The notes under the pieces: model-generated | Told to the model about the DNA's origin: nothing | Seen by the model: only the letters and a program-made list of their open reading frames with translations | Databases searched by the model: none | Source: Sthenelais limicola | Taxonomy: Eukaryota; Annelida; Polychaeta; Phyllodocida; Sigalionidae | DNA length: 64,000 bases | Assembly (NCBI GenBank): GCA_942159475.1 | Contig: OW804095.1 | Location: 150,960,808-151,024,807 of the forward strand | Reading direction: 5' to 3' | Made by a program: the position numbers and the translations under genes | In this document: piece by piece, positions 24,978-37,504 of the stretch | Layout of the letters: the number at the start of each line of letters is the position of its first letter | How positions within the stretch are numbered: position 1 is the first letter of the stretch

Positions 24978-25207
24978 GGGTCAGATTTTCAGAAAATGTA
25001 CAATTCGACTTCACCAATCCTCTAAAATAACCCATATTTAAGAATGAGCTTCAAAATGCAGTTTAACATAACAGAACTGATACTATAAACCAATGCGATA
25101 CAAAATATACTCAGATATACCCAGTATTCTTCATTTTTCAGCCAAATTTAGCAAAATTCCTTAAATCTGTAGAGTTGCCAATTGTACATTTTCCCAAAAT
25201 CTGACCC
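24978..25207 (-). mobile_element. MITE-1 copy, subfamily B
   Basis: Canonical left end; right end CCCAAAATCTGACCC; flanks ATAG/ATAT. Confidence 0.87.
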
Positions 25208-25605
25208 ATATAAAAGACTTCTTTCTTATATTATATACATACATAAACAGCATGGACATAAACATGGACAGCGTTTGAGGTAAGCTTTAAAACTATCCGG
25301 TCCATGCTTCTGAGGATATGCCTTTAAATATGTAATAGTTATGAATAATGTTTCTCAACATGGTAAGATAAGAGGGACGCTGTTTAACCTGTTCAGGGGA
25401 GCAGGCCTTGCCTCGCCCCGAGCAGTACAGTCAGCGTACTTGTGGAGGAGATCCATCAATATACAAGTTCTCTGGCCGCCCCAGGGATTCACCAGTGGAA
25501 GTATATATATGTGTATATGGGTCAGCCTTTAAAAACTAGCGTCTTATAGTATTCTGAAAGGCATAAGAAAAAATATCATGAACTGTATCAGAAATAGTAG
25601 CAGTT

Positions 25606-25799
25606 CAGTCTTGGCTGAAAGCTGAGAGTCCCTTCAAACTGAGGTAAAGACTCTCGCTCCAAACCGTAAAATGTCGTTATAATCCTATTAGGACACCTCC
25701 TCCTGCGCCAGAAAAGCCATTAGCGCAGTAGGCGTCCAATCACTGCCATACCAGTCTTATCTGATCTTATCTTAACTGATAGGCTTTGAGCCTAGACTG
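25606..25799 (-). mobile_element. MITE-2 copy, TSD AGTT
   Basis: Ends CAGTCTTGGCTGAAAGC..TTTGAGCCTAGACTG, flanked by AGTT on both sides (25602-25605, 25800-25803). Confidence 0.8.
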
Positions 25800-26190
25800 A
25801 GTTCATGAATATTTTCCCAATAGAGTGCAATAAACAAGTTGTTCTTTTCCCAGGAAGGCTTTAATTATTCCAACTATGTGTAGACGTAATTAATATAATT
25901 TTATCTTGAGCATGACTAAATAAAAAAAAAACATTTCTATCTCAGCAGAATGCGATCAATATGTTGCTCTCAGGACATAATTAAGATAATATTATCAAAG
26001 ATATCTTTGATATTTATCTTGAGCATGGCTAAATTTTAAAAAACCATTTCTATCTCAGTTGGTCTCAGGTAAATCCCAATATGTTACACTTGCAGTCACT
26101 GACCGACACCATTTTGTATTTACAGTGACATTGACACACACACAAATTCTCCAAGTGGTAAATAAAAGAAGAAAGTAAATGTCAGGATAT

Positions 26191-26425
26191 GGGTCAGATT
26201 TTCAGAAAATGCACAATTTACAGTTCTACACATCTCTCAAATTCGGCTAAATTAGAGTGAGAAATGATAAATACTGGCTATATTTGAGTGTATTCTGTAT
26301 TGTATTCATTCAATACATCTGTCTGGTTATGTTTAACTGTATTTTGAACCTGATTTTCGTCTTAAATTTGGGTTATTTGAGAGGATTGGTGAAGGCGAAT
26401 TGTACATTTTCAGGAAACTTCACCC
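26191..26425 (+). mobile_element. MITE-1 copy, subfamily B
   Basis: Flanked by ATAT on both sides; the right end is the variant CAGGAAACTTCACCC. Confidence 0.87.
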
Positions 26426-26686
26426 ATATAATGACGAGAGCTCTTTGATCTGCAAACCCCGTTAGAGAACAAAAGACTCAGTGTTCTCGGGTTTTGCAGG
26501 TAAATTATTGCCGATGGTTTACTTTGTAAAGTCAAAGAGGAGGCAACTCTCCCCAGGTTTTAACTCATTTCACGCAAAGTAACGATGAGAAATTGGCTCA
26601 CATCCTAAGGCTTCCTATTGTTACAGACTTTGAACTTTTTTGTTTCTTTCAGTTTAAAAGCAATTCCCCCACCAGCTGCTACATAT

Positions 26687-26921
26687 GGGTCAGATTTTCA
26701 GAAAATGTGCAATTCGCCTTCACCAATCCTCTCAAATAACCCACATTTAAGACAAAAATGAGCTTTAAAATGCTGTTTAACATAACGGAACTGATACTTT
26801 AAATCAATGTGATACCAAATATACTCAGATAGACCTGGTATTCATCATTTTTCAGCCTAATTTAGCAGAAGTTCCTAAATGTGTAGAGTTGCCAATTGTA
26901 CATTTTCTGAAAATCTGACCC
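26687..26921 (-). mobile_element. MITE-1 copy, subfamily B
   Basis: Near-perfect ends; flanks ATAT/ACAT. Only 261 bp from the preceding copy and opposite to it. Confidence 0.88.
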
Positions 26922-27152
26922 ACATACTTCTTACCATACCTTTTGCAGTCCCTTTTGAATTGTGAAAAGAGAATGCAACAATAGTGTTCTCTACCCAGAA
27001 CTAAAAACGGTTGAATAAGTTGACAAATAACTTCCAGTCAAACATCAACCCTATACACACTTCCTATAGCCAGGGCATTATTGTTCATTATGTCCATTTC
27101 GCACAGAAATTTATGTTCTACTGAGAAATATGACCCAGGGGAGAATACATAC

Positions 27153-27387
27153 GGGTCAGACTTTCAGAAAATGTACAATTGGCAGCTGCACACATTTAGT
27201 AAATTCTGCTAAATTAGGCTACAATTTGGTCAATACTAGGGAGATTCGAGTATATTCGGAATTGCATTGATTCTAGCAATCTGATTGGTTAGGTTGAACT
27301 GTATTTTGAAGTTTATTTTCGTCTGAAATCTGGGTTATTTGAGAAGATTGGCGAAGTTGAATTGTACATTATCTGAAATTCTGACCC
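27153..27387 (+). mobile_element. MITE-1 copy, subfamily A
   Basis: Left end GGGTCAGACTTTCAG, right end CTGAAATTCTGACCC. Confidence 0.88.
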
Positions 27388-28088
27388 ATGTATATACAAC
27401 CAACCCACTCAGCCAAAGTGGAGTAGAATTTGAACACATAAAATAGACTTGTATGGGTAACGGCAGAGCGCGGTATTGTCTCGGCGGCAGAATTAGTCCG
27501 GGGAGAAGTGAATAGTACCGTAACAAATTACGTGGCCAGGTTTAAGTCCCTCGGGCACTCAAACGTCTTGTCAAATAAATGGACTTTTTTTCTGGGTTTT
27601 GGCTATTTCGGCATAACATATGGATCGCTCTGGTTTCGGCTGTTGTGTACATGGAGTGTATCGACTGTGAAGCCTGGGAAATATATCTTGAATATTATGA
27701 TAATATTTGCATTGCATATGCATTGATATTAATTAATCGATATGTATAGATATGTGACTTCCACCAATTTGAGTTATGCGGGTGCTCTAAAATATATCAA
27801 TTCTTTTCATCAATTATTATTATTTTGTTATTCTACCAGTTTGAAAAGTTTATCATCAACTACTGGACAGATTCTACAGGAGAAACTAGTAACAGCAATG
27901 AGAGTTCTCGTTGGTAACAAAAATACTTCAAAATGTTACAAGTTTGCTGGAGAAACACTGTAACTATCTTATAATTTGTCTAATATTGCGCCATCGTCCA
28001 TTAATAATAGCGGTTTCCTTTCTCCTGTTCTAGAAACAGGCCTTTTTTACTGCCGTGCCTACAGGGGTTTCTAACTAGATTAGGCCAA
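27388..28088. other. No recognised gene
   Basis: Two open frames of about 72 codons have no protein-like signature. Confidence 0.4.
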
Positions 28089-28400
28089 GGAAAAATAGGT
28101 GTGTTTCCGATTTACCCCCTAATTTACCTTGCCTAATTTATTTTTGTGTTTTTTCCCAAAGAAACTAATAAAAGGTTAGAGATGAGAGTCCTATTTATAG
28201 ACCTCATATGTAATTCAAAAATGGAAATAAAGTTAGCAGTTCCCACAACCAACATAATATATAAAAGTAGGAAAACAGGTGCTCCCAACCATTAAACCTT
28301 AAAAGCACATTTCTCTTGTTTAAATAAACTATTGTTACGAAATAGATATTTTTATTCAGTTCTTGGAAGGTGGTTTCCTAAAATTTTTTTTTTAAAAATC
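28089..28400 (-). mobile_element. MITE-3 copy, right end not found
   Basis: Starts AATAGGTGTGTTTCCGATTTA and carries the family interior reversed (CTTGGAAGGTGGTTTCCTAAA). The opposite terminal repeat is missing. Confidence 0.5.
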
Positions 28401-28949
28401 AATTACCATCTACATGTACTTAGTTTTCAGCTATATGAATCGAAAAAAACTTTTTTTTGCCTTATGGGACGTTTCCATGGATTCCCGAAAATTATTCTTG
28501 CAGGGGACATTTCTTCATGACCTGGGAAAGCAGGAAAAGGAGGGAGGGAGGGAGGAAGAAAAGGAGGGCTGAGAAAATCTAAGAAAAGTACACATAACTG
28601 ACATGGTGGCATTGTTCGAACACAAAGAGACTCCTTGTCAGCCTAGTAAACTTCCTTAAAGGTCTACATGAGTCATAAAAGTATTCTTTATTTAAAACAC
28701 CGACAGGCATGTGCGAATACATGCATAACAATAGGATTTTCCACCAAACCTCTCACATATTTTATCCCTGTCAAAGCCAAATAAAATAACACCGAGGGAT
28801 AACTTTTGGACCACTTCTCAAATAGATCCTAATCCCAAAGAATGACAAATACTATTTACATTGCGACGAAAATATGAGAGGTTTTATATAAGCAGAATCA
28901 TATATGTATGTTTATATAGTAAAATATTGCTTTAGTGCACCGTACATAT

Positions 28950-29184
28950 GGGTCAGATTTTCAGAAAATGTGGAATTCGCCTTCCCCAGTCCTCTCAAAT
29001 AACCCACATTTCGGACAAAAATACTGTTCAAAATGCAGTTCAACCTAACCAAACAGATTGCTTGAATCAATGCAATCTCAAATATACTCGAATTTACCTG
29101 GCATTGACCAAATTGTAGCAGAATTTAGCAGAATTTAGTAAATGTGTACAGCTGCCAATTGTACATTTTCTGAAAATCTGACCC
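28950..29184 (-). mobile_element. MITE-1 copy, subfamily A
   Basis: Flanked by ATAT on both sides. The flanking 25 bp (TTTATATAGTAAAATATTG..TTAGTGCACC) are repeated after the element at 29193-29224, so it sits beside or within a local duplication. Confidence 0.88.
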
Positions 29185-29519
29185 ATATGTAGGTTTATAT
29201 AGTAAAATATTGTTTTAGTGCACCATGAATATACATATACACACAGAGGAATGTGTCATGATCTAACCATGCTGCAATGCTTCATCATTACTAATCCATT
29301 CATAGATGGTGACCTCATAACATAGGCAATAATAGGTTATTGTCACCCACTTATTGTATCATTACAGGCGCCTGCTTACCCCAATTATTGTGTATTATTA
29401 CGCCTCAACCTCTGTAGCGATATATAGATTTCCTATAGTGGCCATGTAAGGTGCGGTAACAATACAGTAGAGTTGTACTACTCATTCTATATATATGTAG
29501 GCATATAATGGGTCAGATT

Positions 29520-29849
29520 TTGGGAAATTGTACAATTGGCAACTCTACAAATATAGGGAATTTTGCTAAATTAGGCTGAGTATATTTTGTATCGCATTGA
29601 TTTATAGTATTAGTTCTGCTATGTTAAACTACATTTTGAAGCTCATTTTTGTCTTAAATATGGGTTATTTGAGAGCATTGGCGAAAAATGATGAATATCG
29701 GGTATATCTGAGTATATTTTGTATCGCATTGATTTATAGTATCAGTTCTGTTATGTTAAACTACATTTTGAAGCTCATTTCTGTCTTAAATATGGGTTAT
29801 TTGAGAGGATTGGTGAAGGCGAATTGGACATTTTCAGACAATCTGCCCC
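29520..29849 (+). mobile_element. MITE-1 copy, subfamily B, internal tandem duplication
   Basis: 330 bp instead of 235. The block from GAGTATATTTTGTATCGC to GGGTTATTTGAGAG occurs twice (about 29579-29680 and 29708-29812). Confidence 0.85.
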
Positions 29850-30018
29850 ATATACACTGTGTCTTCCATAGACTCATACATAGCCTGGAGGTGGCCAGCA
29901 TTGTGTGCAAGGCTCTAGTGGGAATAAGTTATAATATCTGCCTCCGCACTTTCCCCACACAGAGCAGACATCTTACAATACAGGCTTGTTTTAACATGTG
30001 CTTTGTGTGGGATTATAT

Positions 30019-30253
30019 GGGTCAGATTTTCAGAAAATGTACAATTCAACTTAGCCAATCTTCTCAAATAACCCAAATTTCAGACGAAAATAAAGTTCAA
30101 AATACAGTTCAACCTAACCAAACCGATTGCTAGAATCAATGCAATGTCGAATATACTCGAATTTACCTAGTATTGTCCAAATTGCAGTCTAATTGAGCAG
30201 AATTTACTAAATGTTTACAGTTGTCAATTGTACATTTTCTAAAGATCTGACCC
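30019..30253 (-). mobile_element. MITE-1 copy, subfamily A
   Basis: Flanked by ATAT on both sides; right end CTAAAGATCTGACCC. Confidence 0.88.
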
Positions 30254-30654
30254 ATATATGACATTATATCTCTATGTCTATGGAATTTCTGTCCATGTAA
30301 TTTAAATTCATTTTCATATGATGTATATATCAAGTTATGTATATTGTGTTACCTTTTAAGACATTACAGGCCAGCAAGCCAAAGTTTGACTTTACTTTCT
30401 GTCTCTGACATTCCAAGATATATTTTCAAATGCCAAGATGATTACTTTTGGAGGCGTGCTATTATATCTATACATGCCCTTGGGAAGGTGCTCACATATA
30501 ATTTACATTCAATTCTATGAGAAAATGTTTTAATTCAGAATAAAGTTTTGATATTTAAAGTATCAAAGTACACGTAGTTCCAGTTAACCTGAACTTAAGG
30601 GGAATCAAGAAAGGTTCAGATTAACGAGAAAGAAAATATTAATCAGGAAATTTG

Positions 30655-30856
30655 CACTGTCTAGGCTCAAAGCCTCTCAGATCAGATGAGAATGTTATGT
30701 CAGTGATTGGACGACTACTGCGCTAATGGCTTTCCCCTGCCCTGGTGTAGGCGTCCTAATGGGATTATAATAGTATTTTGCGGTCCTAATATGCGGTTTC
30801 CAGCGGGAGGCTTTCCCTTGGTTTGAAGGGACTCTCTCATCTTTAAGCCTAGACTG
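30655..30856 (+). mobile_element. MITE-2 copy
   Basis: CACTGTCTAGGCTCAAAGCC..TTTAAGCCTAGACTG with the core GATTGGACGACTACTGCG. Confidence 0.78.
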
Positions 30857-31100
30857 CAGAGAAATGACAATAAGTTGAGTCTAACCCAAAACACAGGTAG
30901 ACCGGGTTCAGGTTCAGCCTAACGTACCATGGATCTACACGGAGAATGTCTTATACCAGAGTTGGATTATGTATCATTGTATAGAAGCATTACATAACCC
31001 GGAGATGAGCCTGATCTGCTTTACATTGGTCAGCTTACTGCGCACACTAATCAGGCAATAATCTAATTGTTCCTGCATAGCATATAAACCTTTCCACTAC

Positions 31101-31335
31101 GGGTCAGATTTTCAGAAAATGTACAATTGGTAGCTGTACACATTTAGTAAATTAGGCTAAATTAGGCTGAAAAATGAGGAATACCGGGTATATCTGAGTA
31201 TATTTGGTATCGCATTGATTTAAAGTATCAGTTCTGTTATGTTAAACTGCATTTTGAAGCTCATTTTTGTCTTAAATGTGGGTTGTTTGAGAGGATTGGT
31301 GAAGGCGAATTGTACATTTTCTGAAAATCTGACCC
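31101..31335 (+). mobile_element. MITE-1 copy, A/B mosaic
   Basis: The left ~60 bp resembles subfamily A (TAGCTGTACACATTTAGTAAATT) but the rest is B (GAATACCGGGTATATCTGAG), suggesting recombination between subfamilies. Confidence 0.85.
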
Positions 31336-32069
31336 ATACAATAGAGCCAGCTAAACAGTTTCAACTCCCTCAGCACTAATCAATGCTGGCTTCTAACATA
31401 ATTGTTCTGGTTTCAAATTTCCCATGCATCTATTAATGACGACATTTTAAGCGTTTGCAAATAATACATTTCTCATTGCAGTGAAAGGATTTCCATTAAG
31501 CACTGTCAATGTCAACACATTCATCATCCGATGATGTGAATACATCAATTTCCAAAACATGCATGTGTGTATATTATAGATATAGATTGTGTTCGTGTGC
31601 AAGCATGACATGTACCTCCTGGTTGCCGTTCTGACATACCATTCAAAACATACATCATTTATTGCTATGGGCTAGACCACCCCACTAGATGTTGATACGG
31701 GAGATATATACGTGTGGAACTACTGTAAAAATGATGTAGCTAGAGCCGATGGGGAGAACATCCAAAAAAGCAAGTCCCCATATTCCCAATATATATGTAT
31801 ACCACATAATTATTGCAAACCCCACAGCAAGCAGTCCACGGTCCCTATAGAGCCAGGTTAGTGTGGGTAGACTTAAAAATAACTTAGGTATATCTATGCA
31901 CCGGGCGAGGATCGATAAGACATACAATGCCTATACACTTTCAATGTTGACTTTCAATAAGATGTATCGATGCCTTCTCCACTATACTATGGTCGAGCAC
32001 TTGCTTGAACCAACGAGAGTAACTCACGTTGCTTGAACTAGCTCAGTACCGAGCTTCTGTACCATATAT
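31336..32069. other. No recognised gene
   Basis: Non-coding, AT-rich sequence between MITE-1 copies. Confidence 0.4.
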
Positions 32070-32304
32070 GGGTCAGATTTTCAGAAAATGTACAATTGGC
32101 AGCTGTACACATTTAGTAAATGCTGCTAAATTAGGCTGCAATTTGGTCAATATTAGGTAAATTCGAGTATATTTGGCATTGCATTGATTCTGGCAATCTG
32201 TTTGGTTAGGTTGAACTGTGTTTTGAAATTTAGTTTCGTCTGAAATTTGGGTTATTTTAGAAGATTGGCGAAGTTGACTTATACATTTTCTGAAAATCTG
32301 ACCC
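32070..32304 (+). mobile_element. MITE-1 copy, subfamily A
   Basis: Both ends intact; flanked by ATAT on both sides. Confidence 0.9.
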
Positions 32305-32645
32305 ATATACAGTTTGGCTGCTCCTAATAAAGCTCCTGCCACCAAGGTCAAAAGAGCTATAGCCAAGGTCAACAGGCCGATCCCAGCGTCCCTAAGCTCT
32401 TTAGTCACAAGGTGAAGATGATCAGGCAGGAGGATGTGTGTGTGTGTGGGGGGGGGGGGGGGGGTATGTATCACCTATGGGGTGCTTAATTAGGTTAATC
32501 AGCATGGGGTTTAATTAGGATTACCTTGTGCTTATCTGACTAGCATCTGGTATGAGGGATTGATAGCGGACATGCTAATGCATCGTATTGATGTGGGGCA
32601 GAGAGAATAAAGACTGCTTTGTGTACTGCAGAGAACATACCATTT

Positions 32646-33043
32646 GTGATGTGTTTCAGGGAAATGAGTCACAAGTCGCAAAAATGATATTTTTCAAAGT
32701 GTTTTTATCACAAGATCTCTGTATTGAAATTTCTGATTTTTCGAGGGTTTAGCACTCATAGTTATATAAATCCATGTAACAAATTTCAGGACATTGTATT
32801 AAATATATCCATGCATTTTGAAGGCCTTCCTATGAGTATATTTAGTTACTTTACTGGTAATTACCAATCCAGAAACATTGCAAACTTTTTTTTCAAAAAT
32901 AAAAATATCAAACTTAAAATATAGAAATACTTGTTAGGTTTCCTAGTGTTTACTATCATTGGAATCGGTTTGATCTCCTCTTTTCAAATATGGTGATATC
33001 TCAAAATCCATATTTTGCGACTTATGACCCTGAAATGAATCAC
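32646..33043. mobile_element. MITE-4 copy (GTGAT..ATCAC), TSD ATTT
   Basis: Ends GTGATGTGTTTCAGGG and, reversed, GTGATTCATTTCAGGG, each followed by an AAGTCGCAAAA block; about 40-bp TIRs. ATTT on both sides. Same family as 46190-46607. Confidence 0.72.
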
Positions 33044-33589
33044 ATTTGGGATTTGTTGTCCAGGCCAGAAAAATAGACCCTATGTTTACTATTTGTATAG
33101 CTAACACCTGGTAGGGGGTAATGGTAACTTTTATTTGTTAACATTTCTTTTAGAAAATCACCTTTTCTGTAAATGAAAAGAATTCATCTTATATGTTCAT
33201 GTGTACAACAAGTACAACATCATAATTGAGTTCCCATGGGGAGGAAATATCAATGGTCCAAATCTACCAATCAGGTGGAGAAAAGATTGACACCTTCAAA
33301 GAGGAATGTTAATAATGGATACAATTCAGAGGGAAATCTATTACCTGTTGGGTCTATCCGGGAGCAAGGACAATCTACCTACAACATGACAGGGTTACCC
33401 GAGTACGAGGCAATAAAGATCATTAATCATTGTTTTGAAAGCCATGTGTCAGAAGACGGAGGGCGATGACATGTAAAAAAGGCCTTGGTATCATGTCTCC
33501 ATCAAGACCTCGCCACAAAAACTCTCATAAGATGGATTTTACAGCCATTTTACGGCAACTCTAGATCAGTTTGCTTATCAGCTGTAGGT

Positions 33590-33825
33590 GGGTTAGATTT
33601 TCAGAAAATGTACAATTGGCAGGTCTATATATCTAGTAACTTTTGCTAAATTCTGCTTAAAAAGATGATAAATTTTGAGTATATCTGAGTATATTTGGTG
33701 TCGCATTGATTTATAGTATCAGTTCTCTTATGGTAAACAGCATTTTGAAGCTCACTTTGTCTTCAATGTGGGTTATTTGAGTGGATTGGTGAAGGTGAAT
33801 TGTACATTTTCTGAAAATCTGACCC
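33590..33825 (+). mobile_element. MITE-1 copy, subfamily B
   Basis: Left end GGGTTAGATTTTCAG, right end canonical; flanks differ (AGGT/AGAG). Confidence 0.85.
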
Positions 33826-34851
33826 AGAGGTGTTTTGTTCGTGTATACGGTGAGTTTGTTCCCCGTCTGTATGTCAACTGTCGCTTTAAACGCCTTTCAG
33901 GGATAAGGAAACAGGGTGATTGCGGAGGTCTAGGCGTCAACACATTGGGTAAAATCCCATTGAGTTTTCTCTCCACGCACGGCCAAAATCGGGCCAAAAT
34001 CTCAAAATGGTGGAGCAATCAATCCCAAAATGCATCAGGAGTTGTCAACAAAATAACGATCGCTCCCTAACAATACCCTCGTCACGTGACGGATCATTTT
34101 ACCCAGCATTCCAGACAAGGAGCCTCGTTCTGGCATCATCTCGTCTGCAAGTCTCGTGGTCGAGATTTGGGCGAGATAATCCGAGGAACTATAAGGGAGG
34201 GAAGTGTCGACCCTTTACTTCGGTAGACAATATTATTCATAAGAGACTTCTTTCTTTATTTCTTTCAGACGCAGCGTCTGGACCTTGTGACGTCATGAAT
34301 ATAAGTACTTGCTAGCTACTTTATGCCACGTGTCAGGCACAAGTATGATATTGTTTATCACTGAAAGTGTAGCAAGTCTTTCCGACACGCAAATCCTCTT
34401 ATAAGTTCGTCGACTCTCGCCGAAAAAAAGTGACATCCAAGGAGGAGAAATCTATTTTTCTCTTGTCTTAGAACCGCTGCTGCAATCTCCATAACATATC
34501 AGCCCTGAGGCTAGACTATAGTGTCTTTTCCATCTTGAACAGGAAATCATTTACTTATGTTTTGCATGCGAGGAAATTTATATAATAGGCGAAGAGAAGA
34601 CAGTTGCAGTAATTCAAATGTGCATTTTATGTTTTCTATTTTCGTTTTTATCACTCGTTTTAATGTTGTAAATTCGGTCCAGGAGTTATATATACCGGCC
34701 ACAGAAAGTTGCGTGTGGGAAGTGCTGGCAAAAATATCAAAATAATTATGGAAAAACCATATAACACTAGATAATTAAAGCATTATCATCGACGTTTTAG
34801 CCTTTTATCATATATATCTTTCCATTAAATATTAACTGAACAGGTATACAT
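33826..34851. other. CpG-richer stretch with E-box, no gene identified
   Basis: Around 33990-34300 contains ATCTCAAAATGGTGGAG, the E-box at 34080 and repeated GAGAT/CTCG motifs; regulatory role possible. Confidence 0.35.
34080..34091. promoter_or_regulatory. Palindromic E-box CGTCACGTGACG
   Basis: Perfect 12-bp palindrome with a CACGTG core in a locally CpG-richer stretch (about 34050-34300). Confidence 0.3.
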
Positions 34852-35086
34852 GGGTCAGAATTTCAGAAAATGTACAATTCAACTACACTAATCTTCTCAA
34901 ATAACCCAAATTTCAGACGAAAATAAACTTCAAAATACAGTTCAGCCTAACCAACCAGATTGCCAGCGTCAATGCAATGCCAAATATACACGAATTCACC
35001 TAATATTGACCAAATTGCAGCATAATTTAGCCTAATTTACTAAATGTGTACAGCTGCCAATTGTACATTTTCTGAAAAACTGACCC
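34852..35086 (-). mobile_element. MITE-1 copy, subfamily A, TSD ACAT
   Basis: GGGTCAG..CTGACCC flanked by ACAT on both sides, a clear non-TATA case of the 4-bp duplication. Confidence 0.9.
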
Positions 35087-35446
35087 ACATGTATTACAAC
35101 CTACAGTACACAGACACGTGGGTCAGTAGTACACTATCTTCCACATTTATCAAGGTTATTTCTGGACTTGCTTATGCATACCAGTGTAGGACTAATAGTG
35201 TTATAGTGAATGGGGGGTCGGACACTTACTGCTAATCATAATCTAAATGCTTTAGATATTGCTCTGCTATCGGTAGGGGAGGCTAGCACCAATGTCATTG
35301 GGGTCTCGTAAATAAGTCCCCTGACTCCCTCTAATAGACTCAGTAGACGGTGAGGTAAAACGTAATGGAATCCGTCTCTCTTTATGAAGGCCAATGATTA
35401 GATTTGTTCATATTTCATTTTTATTTGGTTAATTTAAGAGGAACGC

Positions 35447-35516
35447 ACGCCTTGAAGGCTGGGAAGCAGTAGGCGTCCAATCACAGATATACCATTTTTA
35501 TTATATCTGATGTGAG
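35447..35516 (-). mobile_element. MITE-2 fragment
   Basis: Only about 70 bp remain (CAGTAGGCGTCCAATCAC..ATATCTGATG), next to the start of the GAGACAGA satellite. Confidence 0.55.
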
Positions 35517-35559
35517 AGGTTGTGACCAAAATGAAAGATCTTTCAATAGCAACGATCAC

Positions 35560-36322
35560 AACTGGGAGAGACAGAAAGGGAGACAGACAGACAGAGGGAG
35601 AGACAGAAAGATAGACAGACAGACAGAGGGAGAGACAGAAAGAGAGACAGAAAGAGAGGGAGAGAAGAAAATGACAGAGAGGGAGAGACAGAAAGAGACA
35701 GAGAGGCAGATACATAAAGAGAGACAGCTAGACAGAGGGAGACAGAAAGAGAGAGAGACAGAAAGAGACAGAGGGAGAGACAGAAAGAGAGACAGAGAGA
35801 GAGACAGAAAGAGAGAGAGGGAGAGACAGAGAGAGAGACAGAAAGAGAGACAGAGAGAGAGACAGAAAGAGAGAGAGGGAGAGACAGAGAGAGAGACAGA
35901 AAGAGAGACAGAGGGAGAGACAGAAAGAGAGACAGAGGGAGAGACAGAGGGAGAGACAGAGGGAGAGACAGAAAGAGAGACAGAAAGAGAGACAGAGGGA
36001 GAGACAGAAAGAGAGACAGAGGGAGAGACAGAGGGAGAGACAGAGGGAGAGACAGAGGGAGAGACAGAAAGAGACAGAGGGAGAGACAGAAAGAGACAGA
36101 GAGAGAGACAGAAAGAGAGAGAGAGGGAGAGACAGAAAGAGAGACAGAGGGAGAGACAGAAAGAGAGACAGAGGGAGAGACAGAAAGAGAGACAGAGGGA
36201 GAGACAGAAAGAGAGACAGAGGGAGAGACAGAGGGAGAGACAGAGGGAGAGACAGAAAGAGAGACAGAGGGAGAGACAGAAAGAGACAGAGAGAGAGAGA
36301 GACAGAAAGAGAGACAGAGAAG
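35560..36322 (+). repeat. GAGACAGA-type satellite, ~760 bp
   Basis: Irregular arrays of GAGACAGAAAGA and GAGACAGAGGGA units. The frame stays open for 277 codons because the units rarely create stops; this is not protein evidence. Confidence 0.92.
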
Positions 36323-36692
36323 TGCTATATATGATTAGTTTATAATTTATTCATTGTCCCCAAATCCTATCGTACATACTGGTATTGCTGATACACAAGT
36401 CCTCTATATACCTCCAGTAGATATATATGGGTGATACACAGGGAAAGCGTAGTCTTTGGCACACTATAGTAATTAACGCGGTGTTAATGAAGCAATAATT
36501 AGATGTGTGTGATTGTACATGTTTGACATGAAGTACTAATGATCGCCGCCAGGGGACATGCAATAGTACCAAGGTCACTCCAAGGTCACGCCACGCCCAT
36601 AAAACTGCTTCTCATTAATGCAAAATTAAAGAGAATTTACCAATACACGCCCGCCTGCCAGGTATTGATCTATAGCACCTCAACTATAGGAT

Positions 36693-36927
36693 GGGTCACA
36701 TTGTCAGAAAATGTACAATTCAACTTCACCAATCTTCTCAAATAACCCCAATTTAAGACAAAAATAAAGTTCAAAATACAGTTCAACCTAACCAAACAGA
36801 TTGCTAGAATCAATGCAATGTCAAATATACTTGAATTAACCTAGTATTGACCAAATTGCAGCCTAATTTAGCATAATATACTAAATGTATACAGCTGCCA
36901 ATTGTACATTTTCTGACAATCTGACCC
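36693..36927 (-). mobile_element. MITE-1 copy, subfamily A
   Basis: Left end GGGTCACATTGTCAG, right end CTGACAATCTGACCC. Confidence 0.87.
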
Positions 36928-37090
36928 CTATATACGTGACCTGAGCTATGCTTCACATTGTGAGATGGTTAATAGACATGAGCTGCATGGTGTTTATAGA
37001 GGAGGCATGTGGATAACCTATAGAGTGAGGTAAACGGTGTGTTGTTTGTCAAAGGTATGTTGCTGTGTTGTGTTATAGTATATACCTGCA

Positions 37091-37273
37091 TGGCCAGTTC
37101 GTCAGGATACAATCGCCAGCTCTAGACATTTAGTACCGTATAACTACTGTTAAATTAGACTGAAACATTATAAATATGTTGAAGTGTTTTTCGCCCCTCA
37201 TTTCTATCTTAATTTTGGTTTATTTTAGAGGACTGGTGAAAATCAATTGTACATTTTCTGGCGACTTCACCCA
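37091..37273 (+). mobile_element. Degenerate MITE-1-like copy (tandem pair, first)
   Basis: TAGACATTTAGTACCGTAT near the left and TGTACATTTTCTGGCGACTTCACCC-type right end, an older variant sharing its right end with the copy at 2501. Confidence 0.6.
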
Positions 37274-37282
37274 AGTGTTCCT

Positions 37283-37502
37283 CTAGTACACTAGACATTT
37301 AGTACCGTATAAATTCTGTTAAATTAGACTGAAAAATGATAAATACCAGGTTGTATACCTGAGTATATTTGGTATTGCGTTGATTATTCAAAACATCTGC
37401 TCGGTTATGTTGAATTGTTTTCCCCCTCATTTCTATCTTAAATGTGGATTATTTGAGAGGACTGGTGAAAGCCAATTGTACATTTGCTTGCGACTTCACC
37501 CT
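37283..37502 (+). mobile_element. Degenerate MITE-1-like copy (tandem pair, second)
   Basis: Starts CTAGACATTTAGTACCG and ends GCTTGCGACTTCACCC-like. With the copy just upstream it forms a head-to-tail pair of the same variant. Confidence 0.6.
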
Positions 37503-37504
37503 AT

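Noticed and set aside
29597..30133. 178-codon open frame
   Set aside because: It runs through two MITE-1 copies; the repeated peptide reflects the internal duplication of the element.
32073..32474. 133-codon minus-strand frame
   Set aside because: Composed of a MITE-1 copy and a poly-G run.
33236..33469. 77-codon open frame that looks mildly protein-like
   Set aside because: No flanking splice sites, no recognised motif and no repeat of the pattern elsewhere; chance cannot be excluded.
35512..36345. 277-codon open frame of R/E/T/Q repeats
   Set aside because: It is the reading of the GAGACAGA satellite; no start context or non-repetitive sequence.
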